Made by a program: the position numbers and the translations under genes. From Candidatus Sulfotelmatobacter sp. (GTDB taxonomy: Bacteria > Acidobacteriota > Terriglobia > Terriglobales > Acidobacteriaceae): 51,730 bases of DNA. The notes below the pieces were generated by a model. The model was given only the letters and a program-made list of their open reading frames with translations. It was not told the DNA's origin and did not search any database. This document shows positions 8,681-17,390 of this stretch, piece after piece. The stretch lies in contig JASHQM010000172.1 of the NCBI GenBank assembly GCA_030039165.1, positions 1 through 51,730 on the forward strand, written 5' to 3'. Positions within the stretch are counted from its first letter, which is position 1. Every line of letters starts with the position of its first letter.

Positions 8681-9082
8681 TCATTTGCGCAGCTGTCCTA
8701 CGAGGATGATGCCGCTGGCCGCAAAAGCCACCACTGCAGCTAAAGCATCCATCAGCAGGAACGCCGGGCTCATGTGCAGCACGTCTTCAAACAGCGCGCC
8801 CAGCGCAAAAACCACTCCCAGGACATTCAGCCACATGGGAACCCGGCCGTGACCATGTTGCTCCGCAGTTACGGTTTGCGAATCCGCGCCCAGCCGAAAT
8901 TGCAACAGCAGCGCCGCCACGCCAATCGCCGCAATTACCACCAGCGCCACAGGACTCATGAACGCGCCATGGCTCGTGTAGATTACCACCAGCCCTAAAG
9001 CCGCGAGCAGAAGTCCGGCAGCAATGATGCTGGTTCGGCGGCGCTGCGGACTGGTCCCAGGATTCGAATTCTCGCCCACCAT
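8681..9082 (-). CDS. Small four-helix membrane protein, unknown
   Basis: 133 residues from ATG 9082, preceded by GGGAG at good spacing; an upstream in-frame ATG at 9127 is less likely. After a short hydrophilic N-terminus with GTSPQRRR there are four hydrophobic segments: around IIAAGLLLAALGLVVIY, SPVALVVIAAIGVAALLL, VPMWLNVLGVVFALGALF and a C-terminal ALAAVVAFAASGIILVG helix. No catalytic motif and no family recognised. It lies between the PilZ-TonB_C gene (convergent) and the luxR-type gene (same strand, about 115 bp upstream). Confidence 0.65.
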   Translation of the reverse strand: MVGENSNPGTSPQRRRTSIIAAGLLLAALGLVVIYTSHGAFMSPVALVVIAAIGVAALLLQFRLGADSQTVTAEQHGHGRVPMWLNVLGVVFALGALFEDVLHMSPAFLLMDALAAVVAFAASGIILVGQLRK

Positions 9083-9196
9083 AAATTCGCTCCCAGACTT
9101 TATACAGACCTGCCCAGAGCTTTTCAAACCACGGAACCGTAGCAGTTTTCTCTTGGTAAGAAGGAATCATGAAAGGGCGATTCCATGAACGGCTGC

Positions 9197-9901
9197 CTAC
9201 TTCGCCCCCGCCAGCCATTCGGCGCTGAGCGGAGCCCCATGATTCACTGCGTAAAGCACAAGTTCCACGCGGGATGAAACCCCCAGCTTGTCGAAGATGC
9301 GGAATAGGTATTTCTTGACCGTATGTTCGCTAAGCTTGAGCTCCCGCGCAGTGTCCCGATTGCTCAGGCCCTCGGCTACCAGAGCAACCACCTGCTCCTC
9401 ACGCGGTGTCAGCAGTTTATCGCCGCGCGAGTTTAGAAGGCGAAGTGAGGGAACCTCCGAAACCAGTTCGAGCAGGTAGCTCATCTGTTCGCTGTTCGCC
9501 CAGATTTGTCCTTCGGCGACCCGCTGAATGCAGCGGCATAGAAGCCGGAAATGCGTATCAGAAATGCAAAATATTCCGCGCGCGCCGGACCGGAAGGCGC
9601 TCACTACCAGCTCACGATCGTAAGAGGCAACCAGCAAAACCTTGGCGATCTCGGGATGAGAAAGGTGTACGCGGCGGATGCAGGCCAGCTGCGCAGCGAG
9701 GCTCGCCGACTGGTTCAGCGAAAAAACCAAAACTCCAATGTGCGAGCCCGCAATCGTTTGTACGATCATGGCCTCATCGAGGGGACTGGAAAGGATTCGG
9801 AATTCAGACCGCCGCCGCAGCGCGCTCGTCAGCAGTTGCGCTTGCATGCGGCTGGAATCGGCGACAAGAACACCGATTGCGGACGAAGTAGCCGGACTCA
9901 T
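9197..9901 (-). CDS. LuxR/NarL-type response regulator with degenerate receiver
   Basis: 234 residues from ATG 9901. Residues ~8-125 have the length and hydrophobic pattern of a CheY-like receiver, but key positions are changed. The acidic pair is Ala-Asp (residues 14-15), the phospho-acceptor Asp is Ser61 within GVLVFSLN, and the conserved Lys is Ser113 (FCISD). A canonical LuxR/GerE helix-turn-helix follows at ~165-220 (LTPREEQVVALVAEGLSNRD, then SEHTVKKYLFRIFDKLGV). It probably binds DNA without classical phosphorylation control. It is divergent from the EPS operon across a 541-bp gap, so it is a candidate regulator of that operon; this is inference. Confidence 0.88.
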   Translation of the reverse strand: MSPATSSAIGVLVADSSRMQAQLLTSALRRRSEFRILSSPLDEAMIVQTIAGSHIGVLVFSLNQSASLAAQLACIRRVHLSHPEIAKVLLVASYDRELVVSAFRSGARGIFCISDTHFRLLCRCIQRVAEGQIWANSEQMSYLLELVSEVPSLRLLNSRGDKLLTPREEQVVALVAEGLSNRDTARELKLSEHTVKKYLFRIFDKLGVSSRVELVLYAVNHGAPLSAEWLAGAK

Positions 9902-10442
9902 GAATAACACGTCTCCGAAGTGGCGTAGGTCGGTTGCGAAAATGGTAAGAGATGGTATTCGCCATGCTCAAGAGGATGGGCTACAAAATTTCGTCACAAC
10001 TTTCAAATTGGGAACGCACGAGGTCGAGTTGTGGAAAAACCTTGAAGTGCAGTGATGCTGTGAAAACTTGGGCTCTAATTCTGTGCTGCTCATTCGCGCG
10101 GCTTTCCCGCAAAGATGCAGCTCCCGTGTGTTCCCGCCGATTGGAACGGACTGCCGCGAGACGCCGCCGCCCGCACGCTTATTGTGATTTCGCAAACATG
10201 CAAGTCCACTTTCGTGGGTAACGCGAACGGCGGCAGTGCGCTTCGGCCGAGAAACCTTGGGATCTTGGCTCAGCGCATGCCGCATGCCGCAGCCGGCCCG
10301 GCTTTCCGCCAGCCATAATGCAGGGCGCTAACCTACCTACCTTGGTGGATGCCACTTCTCATGTCTTGCCGCAGGATTCTGCTCCAGATACCTTGCGAAT
10401 CGGGCTCAGCGACTTCTCCAGATCCCAGAACTGGATCGTCGA
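9902..10442. other. 541-bp intergenic region between the luxR-type gene and the EPS operon
   Basis: No convincing coding sequence on either strand. It should hold the promoters of the divergent regulator and the EPS operon, but I cannot place a clear -35/-10 pair. The main structure is a nested imperfect palindrome at 10189-10227: outer arms TTCGC and GCGAA around an inner CCAC-TTTC-GTGG hairpin, which on the minus strand becomes a GAAA-loop hairpin. Around it are short words that also occur near the 5' end of 16S rRNA genes (10196-10206, 10216-10225, 10328-10337). No rRNA gene or recognised riboswitch is present. Confidence 0.5.
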
Positions 10443-11228
10443 ATGACACGCTTGGGTAAGGTCACAAGTTCTGCCGGAATTGCGTTCTTGCTGATGCAGT
10501 TTTCTGTGGTCGTATTCGCTCAGGCAAAGCAGGCAGCTCTGGGCGTAGACATCCGGCCTTCTTCGTCCGGCCAAACCGGGGCCGGCACGGGGAATACGGA
10601 AAGTACGGCCGCAAAATCCGGGACAGCGGACGGTTCGGGAAACCCTCGGCTCGGAGGGGAACACCGTCCGCTGTACCGGCTGACGCCGACCGATGTGGTC
10701 GCACTCAGCTTCACTCTCTCTCCCGAATACGATCAGCTCCTTACCATTCAGCCCGATGGCTATATCTCGCTGAAGGATGCCGCCCCTGTTTTCGCGCAGG
10801 GTCTCACGCTTGAGGAATTCCGTCAGACGGTTGTGCGGGCCTACGCAGGATATCTGCATGACCCCCAGGTTGCAGTGGCCTTGAAGGACTTCGAACATCC
10901 GTACTTTGTCGCCGGCGGCGAAGTGGGAAAGCCCGGCAAGTACGAGTTGCGGTCACAAACCAACATTGTCGAAGCAGTCGAAATCGCCGGCGGGTTTACC
11001 CATGAAGCAAAGCACTCCCAGGTTCTCTTGTTCCGCCATGTCAATGACGATCTGATTGAGGCCCATGTGTACGACCTCAAGAAAATGCTCAAAGAGCGGA
11101 GATTGAGTGAGGCGGCCCTGTTGCGGCCGGGCGACCTGGTTTTTGTTCCGCGGAATGCAGTTTCAAAAATTGAGCCGTTCCTCAGCAAGCCGTCGTTTGG
11201 TATGTACGTTAGTTCAACTCAGTTTTAG
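10443..11228 (+). CDS. Polysaccharide export protein (Wza-like, Poly_export + SLBB)
   Basis: 261 residues with an N-terminal signal peptide (hydrophobic core GIAFLLMQFSVV, cleavage near FAQA). No lipobox Cys is seen, unlike E. coli Wza. A low-complexity Gly/Ser/Thr linker precedes the Poly_export domain (LYRLTPTDVVALSFTLSPEY and ILTIQPDGYISL-like region, about 78-150). One SLBB-type domain follows (FVAGGEVGKPGKYEL, about 155-235). At 261 residues it is shorter than Wza (about 380), with a single SLBB and only a short aromatic-ended tail, so it may not form a complete outer-membrane channel. It opens the EPS operon; the next gene starts 18 bp downstream. Confidence 0.88.
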   Translation: MTRLGKVTSSAGIAFLLMQFSVVVFAQAKQAALGVDIRPSSSGQTGAGTGNTESTAAKSGTADGSGNPRLGGEHRPLYRLTPTDVVALSFTLSPEYDQLLTIQPDGYISLKDAAPVFAQGLTLEEFRQTVVRAYAGYLHDPQVAVALKDFEHPYFVAGGEVGKPGKYELRSQTNIVEAVEIAGGFTHEAKHSQVLLFRHVNDDLIEAHVYDLKKMLKERRLSEAALLRPGDLVFVPRNAVSKIEPFLSKPSFGMYVSSTQF

Positions 11229-11246
11229 GCAGCAAAGCGGATTCTT

Positions 11247-12743
11247 ATGCCACAAAGCCTTACACGCAGAACGTACGAAATGGAATCGCCCACAGTCCGC
11301 GAGCTGGCGATCATCCTGTTTCGGCAGCGAAGAATCTTTCTCCGGATCGCCGGATTGGTCATCGTTCTCGCTGTCGTTTATGCCTTTGCAGGCGCGAAGT
11401 ATCGCTCACACTTCAGCGTGCTGGTGCGCAGAGGAAGAGCTGACCCTCCGGTCACCGCTCAGCCCAACGCGCCTCCGGACTTTTCCCGCGTCGAGGTAAC
11501 CGAGGAGGAACTTAATTCGGAGGTCGAACTTCTCAAAGATGAGGATGTTTTGCGACGTGTCGCCGAAGCCAACGATCTGGCGGCGCACGACTGGCTGCGC
11601 TGGCTGCGGCCTCACGACGCGCAGGCAGCGCGTGTGGAGCGCGCTGCCAAAAAACTCGCTCACCAGCTGGATGTGGAGGCCATTAAGAAAACTAATCTCA
11701 TCTCGGTAACATACGACGCTTCCGATCCCGAACTTTCGGCGCGCGTATTGAAATCTCTATCCGCGGCATACCTCGAGAAGCACATGGAAGTTCATCGCCC
11801 GGGAGGGCAGTTGCGCTTCTTCGATCAGCAGACTGCGGAATCGGGGCGGCAACTCGAGGACGCAGAAAACAAGCTTCTGGGATTTATGAAAAGCCATGAT
11901 GTAGTGCAGGCGGCCCAGCAGCGCGACATGGTATTACAGCGACTCGATGAAACCGAGGCCAGTTATCGCCAGACTCAGATCGACATGGTGGAAACCGATC
12001 GTCAGGTCCGGGAACTTACCGTCCAGTTGGCGAAATTTCCGCCACGCTCCACCACCACAATGCGCACTGCCGACAATTCAGACTTGCTGCGTTCGCTGAA
12101 AGCAGGTCTTTTGGATATGCAGTTGAAGAAAACCCAATTGCTGACCAAGTATGAGCCGAGCCACCGCCTGGTGCAAGAGGTGGAACGGGAGATTCAACTG
12201 ACCCAGGCAGCGATCGCAACTGAAATGTCCGCTCCTGTGCGCGATGAAACTACCAATAAGGACGAAAATTATGAGTGGGCGAAAGCGGAGTTGCAGAAGG
12301 CGCAGGTGCAGATGAACGGATTGCAGGCGCGTGAGGCGAAAATCAACGCCGACTTGGCTGCGTATCGCGCCATGGCCAAAGAACTGGGAGAAAATGCCAT
12401 CGTTCAGGACGATTTGACCAATCGCGAGAAGGCGGCGGAAGACAACTATCTGCTCTACGTAAAGAAACGCGAGGAGGCGCGCATGGGTGACGCATTGGAC
12501 GAGGGAGGCATCGTCAATGTGGCCATAGCCGAGGAACCGGTTGTCCCGGCCCTGCCCGTCTGGCCTCCCGCAGGAGTGATATTTGTTGGTTTTATGGGGG
12601 CCGTGGTCGTAGGTACGGGAGCGGCGTTTACCGCGGATCGTCTCGATCCCGCACTGCGCACGCCGGAAGAAGCGCTGGAGTGTTTAGAGATTCCAGTGCT
12701 GGCTTCCATTCCGGAACAAATAGACAGGCGGCTTTCCGCCTGA
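11247..12743 (+). CDS. Wzz/GumC-like polysaccharide chain-length protein
   Basis: 498 residues: a membrane helix at about 32-50, a Wzz-type domain right after it (YRSHFSVLVRRGR), a long periplasmic coiled coil (roughly 190-400, rich in Glu, Gln, Lys and Leu), and a second membrane helix at about 442-463. It ends with LDPALRTPEEALECLEIPVL, the linker that in Wzc or CapAB proteins leads to the cytoplasmic kinase domain. The kinase part is absent here, and a CpsD-like gene follows 10 bp later, so this is the split arrangement. It likely sets polymer length at the inner membrane. ATG 11280 is an alternative start. Confidence 0.88.
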   Translation: MPQSLTRRTYEMESPTVRELAIILFRQRRIFLRIAGLVIVLAVVYAFAGAKYRSHFSVLVRRGRADPPVTAQPNAPPDFSRVEVTEEELNSEVELLKDEDVLRRVAEANDLAAHDWLRWLRPHDAQAARVERAAKKLAHQLDVEAIKKTNLISVTYDASDPELSARVLKSLSAAYLEKHMEVHRPGGQLRFFDQQTAESGRQLEDAENKLLGFMKSHDVVQAAQQRDMVLQRLDETEASYRQTQIDMVETDRQVRELTVQLAKFPPRSTTTMRTADNSDLLRSLKAGLLDMQLKKTQLLTKYEPSHRLVQEVEREIQLTQAAIATEMSAPVRDETTNKDENYEWAKAELQKAQVQMNGLQAREAKINADLAAYRAMAKELGENAIVQDDLTNREKAAEDNYLLYVKKREEARMGDALDEGGIVNVAIAEEPVVPALPVWPPAGVIFVGFMGAVVVGTGAAFTADRLDPALRTPEEALECLEIPVLASIPEQIDRRLSA

Positions 12744-12753
12744 GGGGGATGTA

Positions 12754-13458
12754 ATGAGCGCGAGCGCAGAGGTTCTTCAATCCCCTGATTTGGTCTCGGT
12801 TGCTGGAGAGAAAGCAGGGCCGCAGGATGCGGTTTTGTCGCCCCAGGGCAAGTGGAATCCTCACGACTTTGCCCGCGAGCAGATTCGCGGCCTGGTGAGA
12901 AGGGTCTTCGTCGCAGGCGCCAGCCCGCCGGCAAAACAGGTTGTGTTCAGCGCTGTGGAATCGCATAGCAGCATTGCGCAGATATGTGTCCAGGTCGGTC
13001 AAGCTCTGGCGCTCGAAGCCCGCGCCGATATTGCCGTAGTGAACCGGGACTCCGGCCCCGCAGAAATGCTGTCGGCTCATCCGCGCTACGCAGGCCGGGT
13101 AGCCATCAAGAGTTGGTCAACACAGATCGCTTCCAATCTCTGGCGCGTGCCCGAATCCCGGCTGCGGGAATCGCTCCATGGGTCGGGAACGAGCCTTTGG
13201 CTTGCCGGTCTGGCCGAGCTGCGCAAGGAATTTGAGTATGCAATCATCGAAGGGCCCGCGGCGGGCTCATCGAGCGAAGCGGCCTTGCTCGGCTACCTGA
13301 CCGATGGAATCATTCTCGTGCTCGGTGCGCACAATACGCGCAAGGCCACGGCCTGCAAGATCAAGGACACACTGGAAAGCACGCACATACGCATTCTGGG
13401 CGCCATCCTGAACGAAAGAAGATTCCCCGTGCCGGATGCGATTTACCGCCGATTGTAG
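12754..13458 (+). CDS. CpsD/BY-kinase-like protein lacking nucleotide-binding motifs
   Basis: 234 residues in the usual place of the CpsD partner of a split Wzc. The overall layout fits a BY-kinase: FAREQIRGLVRRVF as the leading helix, VVFSA strand, ...ADIAVVNRDS, ...EYAIIEGPAAG, and GIILVLGAHNTRKATACKIK. Each nucleotide motif is altered. The Walker A position reads SAVESHSSIA (66-75) with no GKS/T, the Walker A' strand has VVNRDS instead of the usual IDAD, and the Walker B Asp is Glu (AIIEGP, 163-168). There is no C-terminal Tyr cluster. It is therefore probably a catalytically inactive structural partner. Family placement is by pattern and position. Confidence 0.75.
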   Translation: MSASAEVLQSPDLVSVAGEKAGPQDAVLSPQGKWNPHDFAREQIRGLVRRVFVAGASPPAKQVVFSAVESHSSIAQICVQVGQALALEARADIAVVNRDSGPAEMLSAHPRYAGRVAIKSWSTQIASNLWRVPESRLRESLHGSGTSLWLAGLAELRKEFEYAIIEGPAAGSSSEAALLGYLTDGIILVLGAHNTRKATACKIKDTLESTHIRILGAILNERRFPVPDAIYRRL

Positions 13459-13522
13459 ACCCGGGAAAATAAACTGATTTGCCGCTGCGCGAGGTGCCGC
13501 AGCAAAGAACTGGAGTTGTGTC

Positions 13523-14698
13523 GTGTCTTCTCCCTTCTTACAACCAGGGCCACAAGTTCCTGCCAAAACACAGTGGGCTGCCCGGCTGATCCCGGGGGCC
13601 GCGTTCGAGGGTAACAAGAAACCGCGACGCCTCGCGTCCGCTCTCAGAGGGCCTTCGGCTAACGAACAATTATTCCCCACGGCTAACCGCAGCGCCCGCG
13701 ACATCCATGTGCTTCCTCACAACCCGTCGTCTCGCAGCATGCGGAACGTCCTCATCGTCGGCTCGGGTGAGCTGGCATGTAAGATTGCGGCTTATCTGGA
13801 GAATCATCCCGAACTGGGCCGCTGCTTTCGCGGTTTCCTCGATGATCGAAATCTAGCCGCACCACGTGTTATCGGAAGCACCTGTGATTTGCCAAATCTG
13901 GCCCGCTCGGAATTTGCCGACGAGATCATTCTTGCAGCGCCACATGACGGAGAACTGGTTTGGCGCGTGCTCTGCACGGCCCGGCAACTCTGCCTGGATG
14001 TCAAAGTCGCGCCCGATTTATTCGGCTGCGAGCCGGCTCCCAAAACCGAAGTCGTCGACGGCGTTCCACTTATTTCTCTGCATGAAGAACAACTCCCGGT
14101 CGCCGGTTTGTGGGCCAAGCGGGCCCTGGACATCACTCTCGGAACACTGGCGCTTATTTTGATGGTGCCAACGATGGTGCTTATCGCCTTGCTGATTAAG
14201 CTGGACTCGCCAGGGCCTATTTTTTACGCTGCATTGCGTGCAGGACGAAAGGGGCGTCCCTTCCGCTGCTTCAAGTTTCGCACGATGGTGCGGAACGCGG
14301 ACGAGCTAAAGCCTGAGCTGCGGCTCCAGAATCAGCGCCAGGGGCCGATTTTCAAAATTGCCGCCGATCCGCGAATTACGTGCGTGGGGAAATTTCTTCG
14401 CCGCTACAGCCTGGACGAACTTCCGCAATTGTGGAACGTCCTGTGCGGCGAAATGAGCCTGGTTGGGCCAAGACCACATCCCTTGGACGATTTCTCCGCC
14501 TATGCCATCGAGCACCTTTCTCGCCTCGATGTAACCCCCGGTATCACCGGCCTGTGGCAGGTCACTGCTCGGCAGAATCCCTCTTTTCAGGCCGGAATGA
14601 ATTTGGATATCGAGTACATTCGCCGCTGGAGTCTGCGCATGGATTTGAGCATTCTTGTGAAAACTGCAGGCGCAGTATTCCGCGGGAGCGGAGAGTAA
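13523..14698 (+). CDS. Undecaprenyl-phosphate sugar phosphotransferase (bacterial sugar transferase)
   Basis: Transfers a sugar 1-phosphate from a nucleotide sugar to undecaprenyl phosphate, the first step of EPS assembly. 391 residues from GTG 13523 (GGAG eight bases upstream). An unstructured ~70-residue lead is followed by a Rossmann-like CoA_binding_3 domain (RNVLIVGSGELACKIAAYLE, then GCFRGFLDD). One membrane helix (LALILMVPTMVLIALLI) precedes the catalytic domain: SPGPIFYAALRAGRKG, FKFRTM, GPIFKIAADPRIT, SLDELPQLWNVLCGEMSLVG. The four-helix N-terminal membrane bundle of WbaP-type enzymes is missing. ATG 13739 is an alternative start. Its stop overlaps the next ATG (TAATG). Confidence 0.92.
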   Translation: MSSPFLQPGPQVPAKTQWAARLIPGAAFEGNKKPRRLASALRGPSANEQLFPTANRSARDIHVLPHNPSSRSMRNVLIVGSGELACKIAAYLENHPELGRCFRGFLDDRNLAAPRVIGSTCDLPNLARSEFADEIILAAPHDGELVWRVLCTARQLCLDVKVAPDLFGCEPAPKTEVVDGVPLISLHEEQLPVAGLWAKRALDITLGTLALILMVPTMVLIALLIKLDSPGPIFYAALRAGRKGRPFRCFKFRTMVRNADELKPELRLQNQRQGPIFKIAADPRITCVGKFLRRYSLDELPQLWNVLCGEMSLVGPRPHPLDDFSAYAIEHLSRLDVTPGITGLWQVTARQNPSFQAGMNLDIEYIRRWSLRMDLSILVKTAGAVFRGSGE

Positions 14699-16047
14699 TG
14701 CCGGCCACCCCTGTCAAGACGGCTGCTCCCGTTGCGTGGAGAACCGATGCGCCGGCGCGAAGCCTCGGCTTTGCGCTTCAGGGACTGCAAGCGTTCGCCA
14801 TGGCCCCCATTCCGCTTTTTCTCACCGCTCTGGCAGCCATGCTCCTGCGCCATCCCGATGTTGACTTCTACGAGGTTGACCGCGTTGCCTTCGCAGTGCT
14901 GGTTCTTTCCGTAGCAGCGCAATATTTAATTTCACGCCATCGCGCCGGCGTAGTCGAGCGGGCCACCTGGCCCATGCTGGGGCTGGCAATGCTGGCGATT
15001 TTCAGCGTAGCCGGCCAGCCTTACGAAAACCAGACCTGGTCACTTCTGGCGGCAAAATTCATCGTGCCGTTCGCGCTATTTCACATCGCAGCCCACGTTT
15101 TCCGGACCGAAGCCCACCTGCGGCAATTCGAAGTCTTTGCCTTGATCGTGCTGGCTTATCTGTGCTTCACCTCCATCGCCTTCCTTGTCGGTGCGAAGCA
15201 ACTCATATTTCCCCACTACATCCTGGATGAAAGCTTGGGCTACCACGCGGACCGGGCGCGCGGCCCGTTGCTCCAGGCCGTGGCTAACGGCGTCTCCCTT
15301 AATCTGCTCGGTATTCTTGCGTTGCATGCATTTTTGCGCAGAAGGATACGTGGTCTTCCGGCAACTCTCCTCCTCGCTTCTCTGCCGCTGGCCATCCTGG
15401 CGACCATGACGCGCGCCGTCTGGCTTTCCTTCGCAGCCAGCATGGGATATCTGATTTTCCGCTCGCGCAACCGTCGTCTGCGGTTGATCGCGGCGGCCGT
15501 TGCGCTCGTGGGAGTCTTGAGTCTCCTTATCATCCTGAGCTTTGACGATCAGCGGCGCACTTTTTCAGACCGGCTGAGTGAAGCGGGTCCTGTCGAGTTC
15601 CGGAAAGCAGTCTATACGGGAGGCTGGGAGATGTTTCTGGAAAAGCCTCTGTTCGGCTGGGGTGTGAATCAGATGCCGGCGGAATTGGCGCGCCACGTCA
15701 GCGGCTACAAGCATAAGGAGCTGTTTCCCCATAACACCTATCTCGAAATACTCGTCGAACACGGGGTTTTGGGGCTCGCGCTATATCTGTGGGTGGTATG
15801 GGAAATCTTCCAGTTGGGGCGCAGTCCCGTTCCCCGCGCCGAGGCTGCCGGCTTTCTGAATCAGCATTTCCATGCCATCTGGCCGGTATTGCTCGGTGTG
15901 TATTGGATAAATGCCATGGTCGTGGTCATGAACTATCAATTCGTAAACGGGATTGTTTTTACCATGGCCGGAATGCTCGCCGCACAGCGGAGACGGGCGG
16001 CTTCCGAAGCCGGCGTGAGCCTGCGCATAATACATCGTGCTGCATAA
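14698..16047 (+). CDS. O-antigen ligase/polymerase-like membrane protein
   Basis: 449 residues from ATG 14698, overlapping the previous stop codon, so translationally coupled. About 10-11 hydrophobic segments and the PF04932-type signature in the second half: TRAVWLSFAASMGYLIF, a periplasmic loop with FGWGVNQMPAELARHVSGYK, then FPHNTYLEILVEHGVLGLAL. Proteins of this type either join polymer to a lipid carrier (WaaL) or polymerise repeat units (Wzy); the sequence does not separate these. In this operon a Wzy-like polymerase role is the simpler reading. Confidence 0.9.
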   Translation: MPATPVKTAAPVAWRTDAPARSLGFALQGLQAFAMAPIPLFLTALAAMLLRHPDVDFYEVDRVAFAVLVLSVAAQYLISRHRAGVVERATWPMLGLAMLAIFSVAGQPYENQTWSLLAAKFIVPFALFHIAAHVFRTEAHLRQFEVFALIVLAYLCFTSIAFLVGAKQLIFPHYILDESLGYHADRARGPLLQAVANGVSLNLLGILALHAFLRRRIRGLPATLLLASLPLAILATMTRAVWLSFAASMGYLIFRSRNRRLRLIAAAVALVGVLSLLIILSFDDQRRTFSDRLSEAGPVEFRKAVYTGGWEMFLEKPLFGWGVNQMPAELARHVSGYKHKELFPHNTYLEILVEHGVLGLALYLWVVWEIFQLGRSPVPRAEAAGFLNQHFHAIWPVLLGVYWINAMVVVMNYQFVNGIVFTMAGMLAAQRRRAASEAGVSLRIIHRAA

Positions 16048-16070
16048 ATCTTGGGACGCGTGGTTCGCTT

Positions 16071-17390
16071 ATGTTGACCGTTGCTTATCTCGCCAATCAA
16101 TTTCCTGCCTCAGTCGAACCCTATGTCAGCGAGGAAATCGACGAATTGCGGCGAAGAGGAGTTTGCGTCATTGCCGGCAGCGTCTGGAAGCCGAATCTGT
16201 CGTCCCTAACGCGTTCCTCCGACTTCGAAGTTCTGTGCCTGCAATTCCTGCGGGCACAGGCGATGGCCAGAGCGATTTGGCTTCTTCTGTGGCGCTGGCG
16301 GAATATTTCCGATCTGCTCGCGCGCGTGTTGTTCCGGGGTAAGGAATCTCCCAAGCGCCGCCTGAAAGCGCTGCTGCACACCGTGCTCGGTGCATATTAT
16401 GCCGCCTTGCTCGAAGGTCGCGGTGTCGCGCACATTCATGTGCATCACGGCTATTTCGCTTCGTGGATTGCCATGGTAGCTGCGCGTCTTTTGGGCATCC
16501 CTTTCAGCCTCACTCTTCACGGTTCCGATCTTCTGCTGGATGCAGCCTTTCTCGATACGAAGCTGAACAACTGTCTTTTCTGCGTGACTATTTCCACCTA
16601 CAACCGCTGTTACATTTTGCGGCATGTTCCGGAAATCAGTGGGGCAAAGATCATCGTCTCGCGGTTGGGCGTGGCCGTGCCCGAGAGCATCCAGCCTGCG
16701 AAGCCGATCACTTCCGGCAAAAAGCTGTCACTGCTCGCGGTAGGACGCCTCCATCCTGTGAAAGACCATGCGTTTCTGGTTCGCGCTTGCTCCCATCTAC
16801 GCGATTTCAGGGTTGATTTTCACTGCACCATCGTTGGCGAGGGTCCGGAGCGCAAGCGATTGGAAGGGCTTATTCGTGAGAGCCAGCTCCAGGATCATGT
16901 CACTCTGGCTGGCTACGCCGCCTGTGACCAGGTGGACCTATTCTTGCGGAACAGCGATGTCCTCGTGCTAACCAGCCGAAGCGAGGGTCTCCCACTCGTG
17001 CTCATGGAAGCGATGGCGCGTGGAAAAATTGTGCTCGCTCCAGCCATCACCGGAATCCCTGAGATTATCATTCCGGAGAAGACCGGATTCTTATATGCCC
17101 CCGGCCTGCTCGACGATTGTCTGACCAAAGTGTTGTTTGTGCGCGAGCTCCTGCTCGCCGAAAGCTGCTTCGGCGACACGCGCCTTAAGTGGATTCGGCA
17201 CGCCGCGCGCTTGCAGGTGCTCCATAATTTCAACCGCACGAAAAATCTTGCCCATTTTGCCGGCGACTTTCTGCACCGGCTCGCGCCTCTGGAATCGGGC
17301 CAGTCCTCTTCACCATCTCTGCCGCGAATTCCTCCCGGCCGCATTTCCGCAGTGGATTGTGTTCAGCATAGTTTGGAGCGTCCCGCATGA
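16071..17390 (+). CDS. Glycosyltransferase family 4 protein
   Basis: 439 residues from ATG 16071, 23 bp after the previous gene. GT-B fold: N-terminal acceptor domain (MLTVAYLANQFPASVEPYVSEEI; HIHVHHGYFASWIA; LTLHGSDL) and C-terminal donor domain (LLAVGRLHPVKDHAFLVRA; IVGEGPERKRLE). The EX7E motif EGLPLVLME starts at residue 305. These are retaining transferases using a nucleotide-sugar donor; the sugar is not predictable. The C-terminal ~50 residues are Pro/Ser-rich and poorly conserved-looking. Its 3' end overlaps the next gene by 4 bp (ATGA). Confidence 0.93.
   Translation: MLTVAYLANQFPASVEPYVSEEIDELRRRGVCVIAGSVWKPNLSSLTRSSDFEVLCLQFLRAQAMARAIWLLLWRWRNISDLLARVLFRGKESPKRRLKALLHTVLGAYYAALLEGRGVAHIHVHHGYFASWIAMVAARLLGIPFSLTLHGSDLLLDAAFLDTKLNNCLFCVTISTYNRCYILRHVPEISGAKIIVSRLGVAVPESIQPAKPITSGKKLSLLAVGRLHPVKDHAFLVRACSHLRDFRVDFHCTIVGEGPERKRLEGLIRESQLQDHVTLAGYAACDQVDLFLRNSDVLVLTSRSEGLPLVLMEAMARGKIVLAPAITGIPEIIIPEKTGFLYAPGLLDDCLTKVLFVRELLLAESCFGDTRLKWIRHAARLQVLHNFNRTKNLAHFAGDFLHRLAPLESGQSSSPSLPRIPPGRISAVDCVQHSLERPA

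Noticed and set aside
9968..10285. 105-residue minus-strand frame in the EPS leader region
   Set aside because: No start signal or family pattern; it includes the palindrome and is better explained as non-coding.
10150..10300. Possible cyclic-di-GMP (GEMM) riboswitch in front of the EPS operon
   Set aside because: There is a hairpin and GCAA/ACGC-like words, but the GAAA tetraloop lies on the wrong strand and the conserved core does not line up on either strand.
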